Shown: positions 1 to 5,597, numbered from the stretch's first letter. The stretch is 5,934 bases of DNA from Chloroflexota bacterium (GCA_021812265.1 JAKAOI010000163.1:1-5934); one strand, 5' to 3'. Made by a program: numbers and translations. The notes: generated from the sequence alone by a model not told the origin.

Positions 1-155
1 ATAGCGCCTGCTATCTTGCGGATCCCTGCGCAGGGACGCTATAGCGCCTGCTATCTTGCGGATCCCTGCGCAGGGACGCTATAGCGCCTGCTATCTTGCG
101 GATCCCTGCGCAGGGACGCTATAGCGCTTGTTATCTTGCGGATCCCTGCGCAGGG
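1..155. repeat. 40-bp tandem repeat, about 3.9 copies
   Basis: Three identical 40-bp units (1-40, 41-80, 81-120) are followed by a partial fourth (121-155) with two C-to-T changes (128 and 131). The fourth copy ends after CAGGG. Each unit contains the perfect palindrome CCCTGCGCAGGG, and each unit junction makes a second one, CGCTATAGCG. A whole unit can also fold as an imperfect hairpin, with AGCG-CCTGC pairing with GCAGG-(GA)-CGCT. There are no spacers, so this is not a CRISPR array. The unit length is not a multiple of three, so it is unlikely to be a coding repeat. The array touches the left edge of the window and may be longer. It sits directly 3' of the efflux gene. Its function is unknown. 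Confidence 0.95.
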
Positions 156-163
156 CAAAAAAC

Positions 164-1759
164 CTATTCGCCAATCATTGCGGGGCGGCTTTCAACCGTT
201 TCACCGCGTTTGCGCGCATCTTTAGCCAGCTCAACATTAGGATCTTTGCCGATGAACAGCGCAATAAGAGTTGCCGCTAAACAGCCAATAAGAACAAACG
301 TAAAAGTCTCATTTAAAGCAGTAGTAGTGGCGTTTTGGAAAACATAATTTTTTGCGCATTGCTGAATTGCGGCGCTGCCGGCTTTGCCAAAAACAGTAAT
401 GCAATGCAGCGCTTCACCGGTCGGCGGCTTGCTGGCAAACTGGGTGTTTATTTGCGCGCCAAGTGTGTTGCCCTGAGAGGTTGCTTGCGTTGTAAGGTAT
501 GCGGTGAGCACCGCAACACCAATTGAGGAAAATACTTGCCGGGTGACACTTACCAGCGACGAAGCGCGCGGTAAATCACGATTACTGATGCGCGAAACAA
601 CAAATGTTTGCAGGGGAACATTGGTTAAGCCTAACCCTAAGCCGCGCAAGATAAACCAGCCTTGCAGATCCCATCCTGATGTGCCGATGGTCAGGTTCAT
701 AAAGCCGATCGTTGCAATGGCGACGATGAGCATCCCAAAAAACGTCAGCCAGCGCGGCCCAATGACATTATATAGTCTGCCGGCTACAGCGGTGGCAAAC
801 GCCGCCGCTAGCCCTTGCGACATCAGATATTCACCCGAGGTAAGCGCGGAAACGCCTTGTACATTCTGGAAAAAGAACGGCAGTAAAAATAGACTGCCAA
901 ATAAAAATGCGCTGAGCGCCCATGTAACGATGTTGCCCATGGTAAAGCTATACACTTTAAACAGCCGCATATCCAGCACCGGATCTTTCACCAGCAACTC
1001 GACAACAACGAATACTGCCAGCAGTACACCGCCTATACCCAAAAAGAGTTCTACTTGATGATCGGTCCAGCCGTTTATGCCGGCTTCGGTAATTGCATAC
1101 ACTAGGGTAGTAAATCCCGCCATTGATAGGATCAGCCCCAGAATATCAAAATTACTTCGGGTTACAGTGTTAACGCCATATTGGGTATCTTCACTTTTTT
1201 TGCTTTTCAGAATCCAGAACGCTAAAATAACGGCCAAAATGCCGATTGGCACATTAATTTTAAATATCGAATTCCAATCAAATGTTGTGGTAAAATATCC
1301 GCCGATAGTCGGCCCAAACGCCGGAGCCAGCAAAATCGGCACACCAATAACCGCTGAAGCCGGGCCGCGTTCGCTTGGCGGAAATACCCGGAAAATCTCG
1401 GCAAACACCACCGGCATTAATGCTCCGCCGCCAAGTCCCTGAAGGACACGGAAGAAGATCAGCATAGGAAATGACGGCGCCAAAGAACATAGGAATGACC
1501 CAATGGTAAACAACGTTAGGGATACAATAAATACCCATTTCGAACCTACCAGGTCAATCATAAAGCCGGTTATAGGGATAACTGCGGCTTGCGCTAAAAA
1601 GTACGCCGTTGCTACCCATGTTACCGTATCGTAGGATGAAACATTCAAGTTTTTTTGGATCTGCGGTAAAGCAACACTTACAATGGTGTTATCCAGGATT
1701 GACATAAACAATCCTATCACCATGATAATTGTTACCTGCCATTTATAAGCCAATTTCAT
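164..1759 (-). CDS. DHA2-family MFS multidrug efflux transporter (EmrB/QacA type)
   Basis: This is an inner-membrane drug:proton antiporter of the major facilitator superfamily, expected to have 14 membrane helices. Numbering from the ATG at 1759 (531 residues), visible family motifs are motif D1 LDNTIVSVALP (22-32) in helix 1, motif A GFMIDLVGSK (65-74) between helices 2 and 3, motif B RVLQG (104-108) in helix 4, and the antiporter motif C ending in GPTIGG (149-154) in helix 5. The rest is strongly hydrophobic, and the length is normal for DHA2. The frame can be extended to a TTG at 1813. I prefer the ATG because GAAAGG (1769-1774) lies 9 nt upstream of it, whereas the TTG has no Shine-Dalgarno and the extra 18 residues are polar. 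It lies 71 nt downstream of the tetR-like gene, so it is probably co-transcribed and repressed by that product. The substrate cannot be told from sequence. Confidence 0.93.
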   Translation of the reverse strand: MKLAYKWQVTIIMVIGLFMSILDNTIVSVALPQIQKNLNVSSYDTVTWVATAYFLAQAAVIPITGFMIDLVGSKWVFIVSLTLFTIGSFLCSLAPSFPMLIFFRVLQGLGGGALMPVVFAEIFRVFPPSERGPASAVIGVPILLAPAFGPTIGGYFTTTFDWNSIFKINVPIGILAVILAFWILKSKKSEDTQYGVNTVTRSNFDILGLILSMAGFTTLVYAITEAGINGWTDHQVELFLGIGGVLLAVFVVVELLVKDPVLDMRLFKVYSFTMGNIVTWALSAFLFGSLFLLPFFFQNVQGVSALTSGEYLMSQGLAAAFATAVAGRLYNVIGPRWLTFFGMLIVAIATIGFMNLTIGTSGWDLQGWFILRGLGLGLTNVPLQTFVVSRISNRDLPRASSLVSVTRQVFSSIGVAVLTAYLTTQATSQGNTLGAQINTQFASKPPTGEALHCITVFGKAGSAAIQQCAKNYVFQNATTTALNETFTFVLIGCLAATLIALFIGKDPNVELAKDARKRGETVESRPAMIGE

Positions 1760-1768
1760 ACCGTTATA

Positions 1769-1774
1769 CCTTTC
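1769..1774 (-). promoter_or_regulatory. Ribosome binding site deciding the MFS start
   Basis: On the minus strand this reads GAAAGG, 9 nt before the ATG at 1759. No comparable motif precedes the upstream in-frame TTG at 1813, so it supports the shorter 531-residue product. Confidence 0.65.
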
Positions 1775-1830
1775 GGATTTGCTATTTTCGGAGTTTTTGC
1801 TTGTTTTGTTCAAGACTTACTGCGCACAGC

Positions 1831-2529
1831 TTAAAAATCGCTGCCTAATGTATGTTCTGTATCGGATGGGTCCGGTGGAATGATGGATTGCAGAATAATT
1901 GTAATGAATTGTTCACGCGCCAAGTCATTGGCGTCATTGGTGTTCCACGGAAAATCAGGCAGCAGCATCTGCAGCCGGGCAGCGTTGAAGCGAAAACTGA
2001 TTGGGACGCTCAGGATATACGCTATCAGAATGGTGATATTAATGTGCGAGGCAATATATCCCTCTGCTTGCGAGCGTTCCAGATACTCGATAAATTGCTC
2101 CAGTAATTTTGGTGAAGTGTCGGTTGCGCTCCGTTCTTTATACACCGTCCAGCCTTCGGCGGCTTCCCAAAGCAGCAGTCGGAATATGTTGGGGTAGCGA
2201 TCACTGAACGAGAAGGAAAATATAATGGCCTCGCGAATCACCTTTGTTACATGCTCGCGGGAGCATTCTTGCGCAAACCATTCCAGCGCATAATTGCAAA
2301 ACTTTTCCAGATCAAGCTCAATTTCTTTTTTTATGCGATGGATTACTGCTTTATATAACCCTTCTTTATCCCCAAAATACTGGAAAATCAAGCTTTTGTT
2401 ATACCCAGACTCTGCGGCTATAGTATCTATCCGCGCTCCGGCAAATCCGGCGCGCATAAACACTTGTTCGGCCGCAAGTAATATTGCGTTCATGGCAAGC
2501 TCAGAATTACGGGGTCGGGAATGGGTCAT
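1831..2529 (-). CDS. TetR/AcrR-family transcriptional repressor
   Basis: This is a 232-residue TetR-family one-component regulator. The N-terminal DNA-binding domain (about residues 10-60) shows the classic pattern: an amphipathic helix, IDTIAAESGYNKSLIFQYFG (34-53) as the helix-turn-helix, and then DKEGLYKAVI. The remaining 170 residues form the variable helical ligand-binding and dimerisation domain, which I cannot assign to a subfamily. It is the first gene of a minus-strand operon with the DHA2 efflux pump, the usual arrangement for a repressor whose ligand is also a pump substrate. An operator-like palindrome lies inside its predicted promoter (2661-2672), which suggests autoregulation. 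The ATG at 2529 has only a distant AGGG (17 nt upstream), so translation initiation may be weak. An internal ATG at residue 13 is possible but would cut into the first helix. Confidence 0.92.
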   Translation of the reverse strand: MTHSRPRNSELAMNAILLAAEQVFMRAGFAGARIDTIAAESGYNKSLIFQYFGDKEGLYKAVIHRIKKEIELDLEKFCNYALEWFAQECSREHVTKVIREAIIFSFSFSDRYPNIFRLLLWEAAEGWTVYKERSATDTSPKLLEQFIEYLERSQAEGYIASHINITILIAYILSVPISFRFNAARLQMLLPDFPWNTNDANDLAREQFITIILQSIIPPDPSDTEHTLGSDF

Positions 2530-2655
2530 AAGATTTTTTTAAATTGCCCTTTCTTACATATGCCATCGGGTTTATATATTTTATCGGCAAGCGCCGCATC
2601 TCTCATTTGCGCGATGTTGCGCGCAACTTTGCAGTCGCCGTCATAGCCGTATTTA

Positions 2656-2684
2656 ATTAACTAACTGGTTAGATGATATCACAA
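2656..2684 (-). promoter_or_regulatory. Predicted promoter of the tetR-MFS operon
   Basis: Read on the minus strand, TTGTGA (2679-2684; 4 of 6 to consensus) is separated by exactly 17 nt from GTTAAT (2656-2661; 4 of 6). Transcription would start near 2649, leaving a leader of about 120 nt before the tetR ATG. The spacer holds the operator palindrome, which raises confidence. The leader contains another perfect palindrome, GTTGCGCGCAAC (2616-2627), of unknown role. Confidence 0.5.
2661..2672. promoter_or_regulatory. Putative TetR-family operator
   Basis: CTAAC-TG-GTTAG is a perfect inverted repeat with 5-bp arms and a 2-nt spacer. It sits between the predicted -35 and -10 boxes of the tetR-MFS promoter. 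Similar TAAC/GTTA palindromes are common operators of TetR-type repressors (family knowledge). Binding by the adjacent regulator would block its own promoter and the pump; this is inferred from position. Confidence 0.6.
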
Positions 2685-2731
2685 AAAAAGATCTTCCTGC
2701 AAGTGTGCGATAAAAATTTTTTGATAAGCAC

Positions 2732-2748
2732 AATGTCCTATTGACATT
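2732..2748. promoter_or_regulatory. Operator-like inverted repeat over the speD promoter -35 box
   Basis: AATGTC (2732-2737) and GACATT (2743-2748) are perfect 6-bp arms around CTATT. The right arm overlaps the TTGACA box (2741-2746) of the plus-strand promoter, so a protein bound here would compete with RNA polymerase. No regulator is identifiable. The arms differ from the CTAAC/GTTAG operator, so it is probably not the same TetR protein. Confidence 0.35.
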
Positions 2749-2769
2749 CTGCTATTTTCGGAGTATTGT
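2741..2769 (+). promoter_or_regulatory. Predicted promoter of the speD-fusion gene
   Basis: TTGACA (2741-2746, perfect -35) is followed after exactly 17 nt by TATTGT (2764-2769, 4 of 6 to the -10 consensus). It points toward the gene at 3063. Transcription would start near 2776, giving an unusually long leader of about 285 nt that holds a weak hairpin and a candidate small ORF. Confidence 0.6.
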
Positions 2770-2820
2770 TTTAACTTAGCTGACAAAATTTATTGCCGGT
2801 GTCGTCCCGTTGCGGCGGCG

Positions 2821-2852
2821 GAAAACACATAGCGCACAATAAGCGTGTTTTC
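2821..2852 (+). other. AT-rich hairpin in the leader
   Basis: GAAAACAC (2821-2828) pairs perfectly with GTGTTTTC (2845-2852) around a 16-nt loop and is followed by the T-rich TTAGTTTTATT. It could act as a weak attenuator, but the stem is AT-rich and the U-tract is interrupted, so it is not called a terminator. Confidence 0.35.
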
Positions 2853-2924
2853 TTAGTTTTATTCCGGATTTCCTGCAGATTATCCTGTGAATATGCGCCG
2901 TGACTTAAGAAAGTGAATGGATAT

Positions 2925-3026
2925 ATGAGTACTCCATCAGACAATTCAAATTTTTATACCCGCATTCCCGGGTTTTACAACTACTTAAGCTGGTATATTG
3001 CCTGCATGCACACCGGTGAAAGCTAG
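2925..3026 (+). CDS. Candidate 33-residue leader peptide upstream of speD
   Basis: An ATG at 2925 opens a 33-codon frame closed by TAG at 3024-3026, 36 nt before the TTG of the speD fusion and in the same reading frame. The product starts MSTPSDNSN and continues with an aromatic-rich stretch FYTRIPGFYNYLSWYIACMH. There is only a weak GGA 5 nt before the ATG; a GTG at 2913 is an alternative start. If translated, it could couple ribosome movement to initiation at 3063, as upstream ORFs do for eukaryotic AdoMet decarboxylase. It resembles no family I know and may be a chance ORF. Confidence 0.25.
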   Translation: MSTPSDNSNFYTRIPGFYNYLSWYIACMHTGES

Positions 3027-3048
3027 CGCCGGATCATTTCTATTTCCG

Positions 3049-3054
3049 AAAGGA
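3049..3054 (+). promoter_or_regulatory. Ribosome binding site fixing the TTG start
   Basis: AAAGGA lies 8 nt before the TTG at 3063. The frame has an in-frame TAG at 3024-3026 and no ATG or GTG between it and 3063, so TTG is the best start. The encoded N-terminus, MFGPHLIIDG, also matches the expected first strand of SpeD proteins. Confidence 0.75.
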
Positions 3055-3062
3055 TCGCAGCA

Positions 3063-4505
3063 TTGTTTGGACCACATTTGATTATTGATGGCAGCAAGTG
3101 CGATATCGCAAAATTGGCGGATCGTATTGTTGTTGAGCGTATACTTACTGACTACCCCCGCGCAATTGGTATGACCCGCATCGGCGGCCCATATATGTTT
3201 GAATATATTGCCCCGGATCCCGCATATTCTGGTGTATCCGGCTTGGTTGTGATAGCCGAAAGCCATATTGCCATCCACACGTTTCCGGCGTTGGATTTCT
3301 TCACCATGGATATTTTCTCCTGCAAAAATTTTGACCATGAAGTCGCTATAGCGTATATCCGCGAAGCTTTCGGAGTTCAAGAGATGGATCGGATGCTGGT
3401 GCAACGCGGACTTTCTTTCCGCGGGCCGCACCATGGCCCTATCGGCGCCACCGACGATCTGATTGCCGCGCACGCCGAACGCTATGCAGGGCTTGAAGGA
3501 GTAACCATCGGCTCTATTCCCGCCGACGACCCACTATATCCGCATGAAAGTTCCGGCAAAATGGTTTGGCCGTCTTACGGCGCTGTGCCGGATACCGGAT
3601 CTTACGGCGCTGACGCTTGCGCTATTGGCTTGCGCGGTTCGGTGTATACGCCGGCAAACGCTGAAGCGTTGGGCGCGGCAAATGCGCCCGCAGGATTTAC
3701 ACCGCTGATACCCATGCAACTGAATCCCACCGCTTCTACCGGAGGTGTGCTGGATAGTGTTTCCGCCATTCGCGGACCGGGCCGCGCGTTGGGGCAGATA
3801 TTGAATCGATGGGAGCAAGCAGCCCGCAGTGAATCGACGCCTATCATTCTTGCCTTGGGTCCATCTCTGATTGCCGACGGCCTTCGCGAAATAACAACCG
3901 AATTAATGCATCGCGGTCTGGTTTCAGCAGTTGTACTGGAGGGAGACAATACACTGGCCGATGTAATAGAATCTGCCGGAGGCCGGCATTATGTAGCTGA
4001 AGCTCAGCCCACCCAGTCTATACACCTTGCGGCAGATGAAGACGCCGCCGCTAAAAAAATACAGACTGCGCTCAACCAATGCCGAAGCGGATCAGGCTCT
4101 TCCGAATTGCTGAATACGCTTGGGCAAGCCATCAACCGAACATCGCCGCGTCCCGGGGTTATTATTACGGCTGCTGAAAAATCAATACCTGTTTTTGCCG
4201 TAAACGCTCCGGAACTTGGTCCGGTCTCAAAAGAACGAGATATGGCGGTTTTACAGGCAATGATTCAAGATGAAACCGCGGTGGTTCTTTTGTTTAACAC
4301 AACAGCAATAATGAACAACTTTTTCGGCAGTTTGCCGGCGAAAACTGATATATACTCGCTCAATGCGGCTGCTGTTCAGCCGGTTTTGGATGCGCGGGTA
4401 GACGCTGCGCTGGCGCTGCCGCTGCTGGCTACCGGGCTGACACAGCGTATACCGAAACGCCAGCGCGCAATGAAAGGAATTAAAAAAGCGTTGCAGCCCG
4501 TTTAA
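3063..4505 (+). CDS. S-adenosylmethionine decarboxylase-family (SpeD) domain fused to a degenerate deoxyhypusine synthase-like domain
   Basis: The product has 480 residues; ordinary prokaryotic SpeD proenzymes have only about 120-140. Residues 1-122 are a class 1b SpeD domain. ESHIAIHTFP carries the self-cleavage site Glu66-Ser67, where Ser67 becomes the pyruvoyl group. His72 (+5) and Cys87 in DIFSC (+20) match the spacing of Ser63, His68 and Cys83 in Thermotoga SpeD. Residues 123-232 are a Gly/Ala/Pro-rich linker. Residues 235-465 align by eye with deoxyhypusine synthase: ILALGPSLIADGLRE (262-276), VIESAGGRHY (301-310), LGQAIN (353-358), SIPVFAVNAPEL (374-385) and DARVDAALALPLL (443-455). 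The GGG-x-x-K-H-H region and the catalytic-lysine loop are not visible. SpeD normally makes decarboxylated AdoMet for spermidine, but some homologues decarboxylate arginine or ornithine instead, so the substrate is open. The gene is monocistronic, with its own promoter and terminator. The SpeD call is firm; the second domain is moderately supported. Confidence 0.85.
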   Translation: MFGPHLIIDGSKCDIAKLADRIVVERILTDYPRAIGMTRIGGPYMFEYIAPDPAYSGVSGLVVIAESHIAIHTFPALDFFTMDIFSCKNFDHEVAIAYIREAFGVQEMDRMLVQRGLSFRGPHHGPIGATDDLIAAHAERYAGLEGVTIGSIPADDPLYPHESSGKMVWPSYGAVPDTGSYGADACAIGLRGSVYTPANAEALGAANAPAGFTPLIPMQLNPTASTGGVLDSVSAIRGPGRALGQILNRWEQAARSESTPIILALGPSLIADGLREITTELMHRGLVSAVVLEGDNTLADVIESAGGRHYVAEAQPTQSIHLAADEDAAAKKIQTALNQCRSGSGSSELLNTLGQAINRTSPRPGVIITAAEKSIPVFAVNAPELGPVSKERDMAVLQAMIQDETAVVLLFNTTAIMNNFFGSLPAKTDIYSLNAAAVQPVLDARVDAALALPLLATGLTQRIPKRQRAMKGIKKALQPV

Positions 4506-4537
4506 CATAGACGGTGTTTTGCATACAAATTGATTCG

Positions 4538-4563
4538 GGCGGCCAGTATGGCCGCCTTTTTTT
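4538..4563 (+). terminator. Rho-independent terminator after the speD fusion
   Basis: GGCGGCC (4538-4544) pairs perfectly with GGCCGCC (4550-4556) around the loop AGTAT and is followed by seven T (4557-4563). It begins 32 nt after the stop codon and isolates the next gene from this transcript. Confidence 0.95.
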
Positions 4564-4659
4564 AATAACGCGGCGAAACGAGAGCGAAAACGCCGGCGCC
4601 AGCCAGCGCAACTGTTGTCATAAGCGCTATGGAGCCGGGATACGAGGTGAAGGAGCGAA

Positions 4660-5391
4660 ATGAATGTGAACTATATCATACCGCCGGTGGTTGCGATACT
4701 TGAGGGGGAGTTTTTGATGGGGAGTGATAAGAGCAAAGATAAATATGCAAGTTCCGATGAGATGCCGCAGCATACAGTGCGCTTGGATACGTATGAGATC
4801 GGGAAATATCCGTTGACGGTGGCGGAATATGCGCTGTTTGTGGAAGCAACCCACCGCGCGGCGCCAAGGAATTGGGAAGAGCAAAAGCAACGGCCGGAGC
4901 ATCCGGTAGTATATATAAGCTGGGATGACGCACAGGCGTATGCGCAGTGGCTGGCGCAGGTAACGGGGCAACCGTATCGTTTGCCGAGTGAGGCAGAGTG
5001 GGAGAAAGCGGCGCGAGGAACGGATGGCAGGATCTACCCATGGGGGAATGAATGGGACGCGAGCAGGGCAAACACAAGGGAGAAAGGGTCGGGAACAACA
5101 ACGCCGGTGGGGAGGTATCCGCAAGGCGCGAGTCCGTATGGGGTGATGGAGATGGCAGGGAACGTGTGGGAGTGGACCAGCACAATATATGTAGGAAAAT
5201 ATCCATACAAGAACGATCGACAACATGAGGACTTTAATTCTACAAATACTAGGGTACTGCGCGGCGGCTCGTGGAGCGACAGTTCTAGGAACGCGCGTGC
5301 TGCGTGTCGCATCATTAACGTGCGTGGCTACTCGAGCGGCAATAGGGGTTTCCGTCTTGTGCGCGCTGCGCCTTTGGTCGGCGCAAAATAG
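4660..5391 (+). CDS. FGE-sulfatase (SUMF1/C-type-lectin fold) protein, probable DGR target protein
   Basis: This 243-residue protein consists almost wholly of one formylglycine-generating-enzyme-like domain. Landmarks are EGEFLMGSD (15-23), the strand region DEMPQHTVRLDTYEIGKYPLT (33-53), RLPSEAEWEKAARG (107-120), YPWGNEWD (126-133), MAGNVWEWTS (165-174), RVLRGGSW (198-205) and GFRLVRA (230-236). The two active-site cysteines of true sulfatase-activating enzyme fall on Asp207 and Ala212 in my alignment, so formylglycine synthesis is unlikely. A binding or ligand-display role is more plausible. No signal peptide is evident. The ATG at 4660 follows GAGGTGA by 9 nt, with AAGGAG closer in. Codon use differs from the neighbours: Ala is mostly GCG, Gly is often GGG, and the coding strand is purine-rich. 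This hints at separate ancestry. It has no partner gene in the window, and no clear promoter is visible between the terminator and the start. Confidence 0.88.
   Translation: MNVNYIIPPVVAILEGEFLMGSDKSKDKYASSDEMPQHTVRLDTYEIGKYPLTVAEYALFVEATHRAAPRNWEEQKQRPEHPVVYISWDDAQAYAQWLAQVTGQPYRLPSEAEWEKAARGTDGRIYPWGNEWDASRANTREKGSGTTTPVGRYPQGASPYGVMEMAGNVWEWTSTIYVGKYPYKNDRQHEDFNSTNTRVLRGGSWSDSSRNARAACRIINVRGYSSGNRGFRLVRAAPLVGAK
5263..5366 (+). other. Putative DGR variable region (VR) at the 3' end of the FGE-like gene
   Basis: This covers residues 202-236 of the FGE-like protein. A fixed scaffold (GGSW, ARAA, GFRLVRA) alternates with diverse residues: Ser206-Asp-Ser-Ser, Cys216-Arg-Ile-Ile-Asn, and Arg222-Gly-Tyr-Ser-Ser-Gly-Asn. 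Their codons (AGC, GAC, AGT, TCT, TGT, ATC, ATT, AAC, GGC, TAC, AGC, GGC, AAT) all end in C or T, as expected if each came from an AAC or AAT template codon altered at adenines by a DGR reverse transcriptase. This placement at the C-terminus of an FGE/lectin-fold domain is typical of DGR targets. The segment ends in a GC-rich run (GTGCGCGCTGCGCC, 5359-5372) like an IMH element. No template repeat or reverse transcriptase is in the window, so the call rests on pattern alone. Confidence 0.55.
5367..5385 (+). other. GC-rich hairpin at the end of the putative VR
   Basis: TGCGCC (5367-5372) pairs with GGCGCA (5380-5385) around a 7-nt loop, TTTGGTC, overlapping the last codons of the FGE-like gene. 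Hairpins or cruciforms just after the initiation-of-mutagenic-homing site are needed for target recognition in characterised DGRs. This one is in the right place, but its role is inferred. Confidence 0.5.
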
Positions 5392-5402
5392 AGGAACGAG
5401 GC

Positions 5403-5422
5403 CCACATGTTGAAATGTGTGG
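5403..5422. repeat. Degenerate first hairpin of the array
   Basis: CCACATGTTGAAATGTGTGG is a diverged copy of the array hairpin. CACAT pairs with ATGTG around GTTGAA. It starts 12 nt after the FGE-like stop codon. Confidence 0.6.
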
Positions 5423-5524
5423 CTAGTTTTTGCTGGCGGAAATGGTGTCATTGCTCTCCATGTTCCGTCAGGTCCAGGTGTTTTGGGATATTGTCGCAAT
5501 GATGGTGGTAGTGTTCGTATTTAG

Positions 5525-5544
5525 CCACATGTTTTAACATGTGG
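5525..5544. repeat. Perfect hairpin, unit 2
   Basis: CCACATGTT and AACATGTGG form a perfect 9-bp stem with only TT between them. The sequence is identical to the unit 3 hairpin. Confidence 0.9.
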
Positions 5545-5581
5545 TGCTCGTGGGAACATATGGCTGGTTGGTGTGCTGGCG

Positions 5582-5597
5582 GCAATGGCGCCATTGC
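5582..5597. repeat. 16-bp perfect palindrome in unit 2
   Basis: GCAATGGCGCCATTGC is self-complementary. In unit 4 (5851-5866) the outer six bases of each arm are kept while the centre changes from GCGC to GCGT. In unit 3 AATGGCGCCATT is kept. In unit 1 the centre is GTGT with five of six pairs kept. The stem is conserved while the loop drifts. Confidence 0.8.

Larger units (their letters stand above)
2776..3062 (+). other. Long untranslated leader upstream of the speD-fusion gene
   Basis: About 285 nt separate the predicted transcription start from the TTG start codon. I recognise no known riboswitch class. It contains an 8-bp inverted repeat, a candidate 33-codon ORF and the ribosome binding site. 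A leader this long suggests post-transcriptional control, which is common for polyamine genes, but that is inference. Confidence 0.4.

Noticed and set aside
1..155. CRISPR-like array
   Set aside because: The units are directly abutting with no unique spacers between them, so it is a plain tandem repeat.
504..1058. Plus-strand ORF inside the efflux gene
   Set aside because: It is a shadow of the DHA2 transporter on the opposite strand; the Ser/Thr/Pro/Asn-rich product resembles no family.
1760..1813. TTG start at 1813 for the efflux gene
   Set aside because: It has no Shine-Dalgarno, adds 18 polar residues not expected in DHA2 proteins, and the ATG at 1759 has a well-spaced GAAAGG.
2985..3473. 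Minus-strand ORF opposite the SpeD domain
   Set aside because: It is antisense to the conserved SpeD catalytic core and has no family features of its own.
4564..4621. Short minus-strand frame ending in MTTVALAGAGVFALVSPRY
   Set aside because: It resembles a membrane-helix tail, but it is only 19 codons from its ATG, has no ribosome binding site and has no upstream coding sequence in frame; at most a gene remnant.
4615..4644. Promoter for the FGE-like gene using TTGTCA (4615-4620)
   Set aside because: The matching -10 would be GATACG (only 3 of 6), and transcription would start within the ribosome binding site.
4627..5499. Long minus-strand ORF opposite the FGE-like gene
   Set aside because: It overlaps a gene with clear family motifs. 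The translation is low-complexity (Pro, Arg, Ser, His) and arises from the GCG/GGG codon bias of the other strand.
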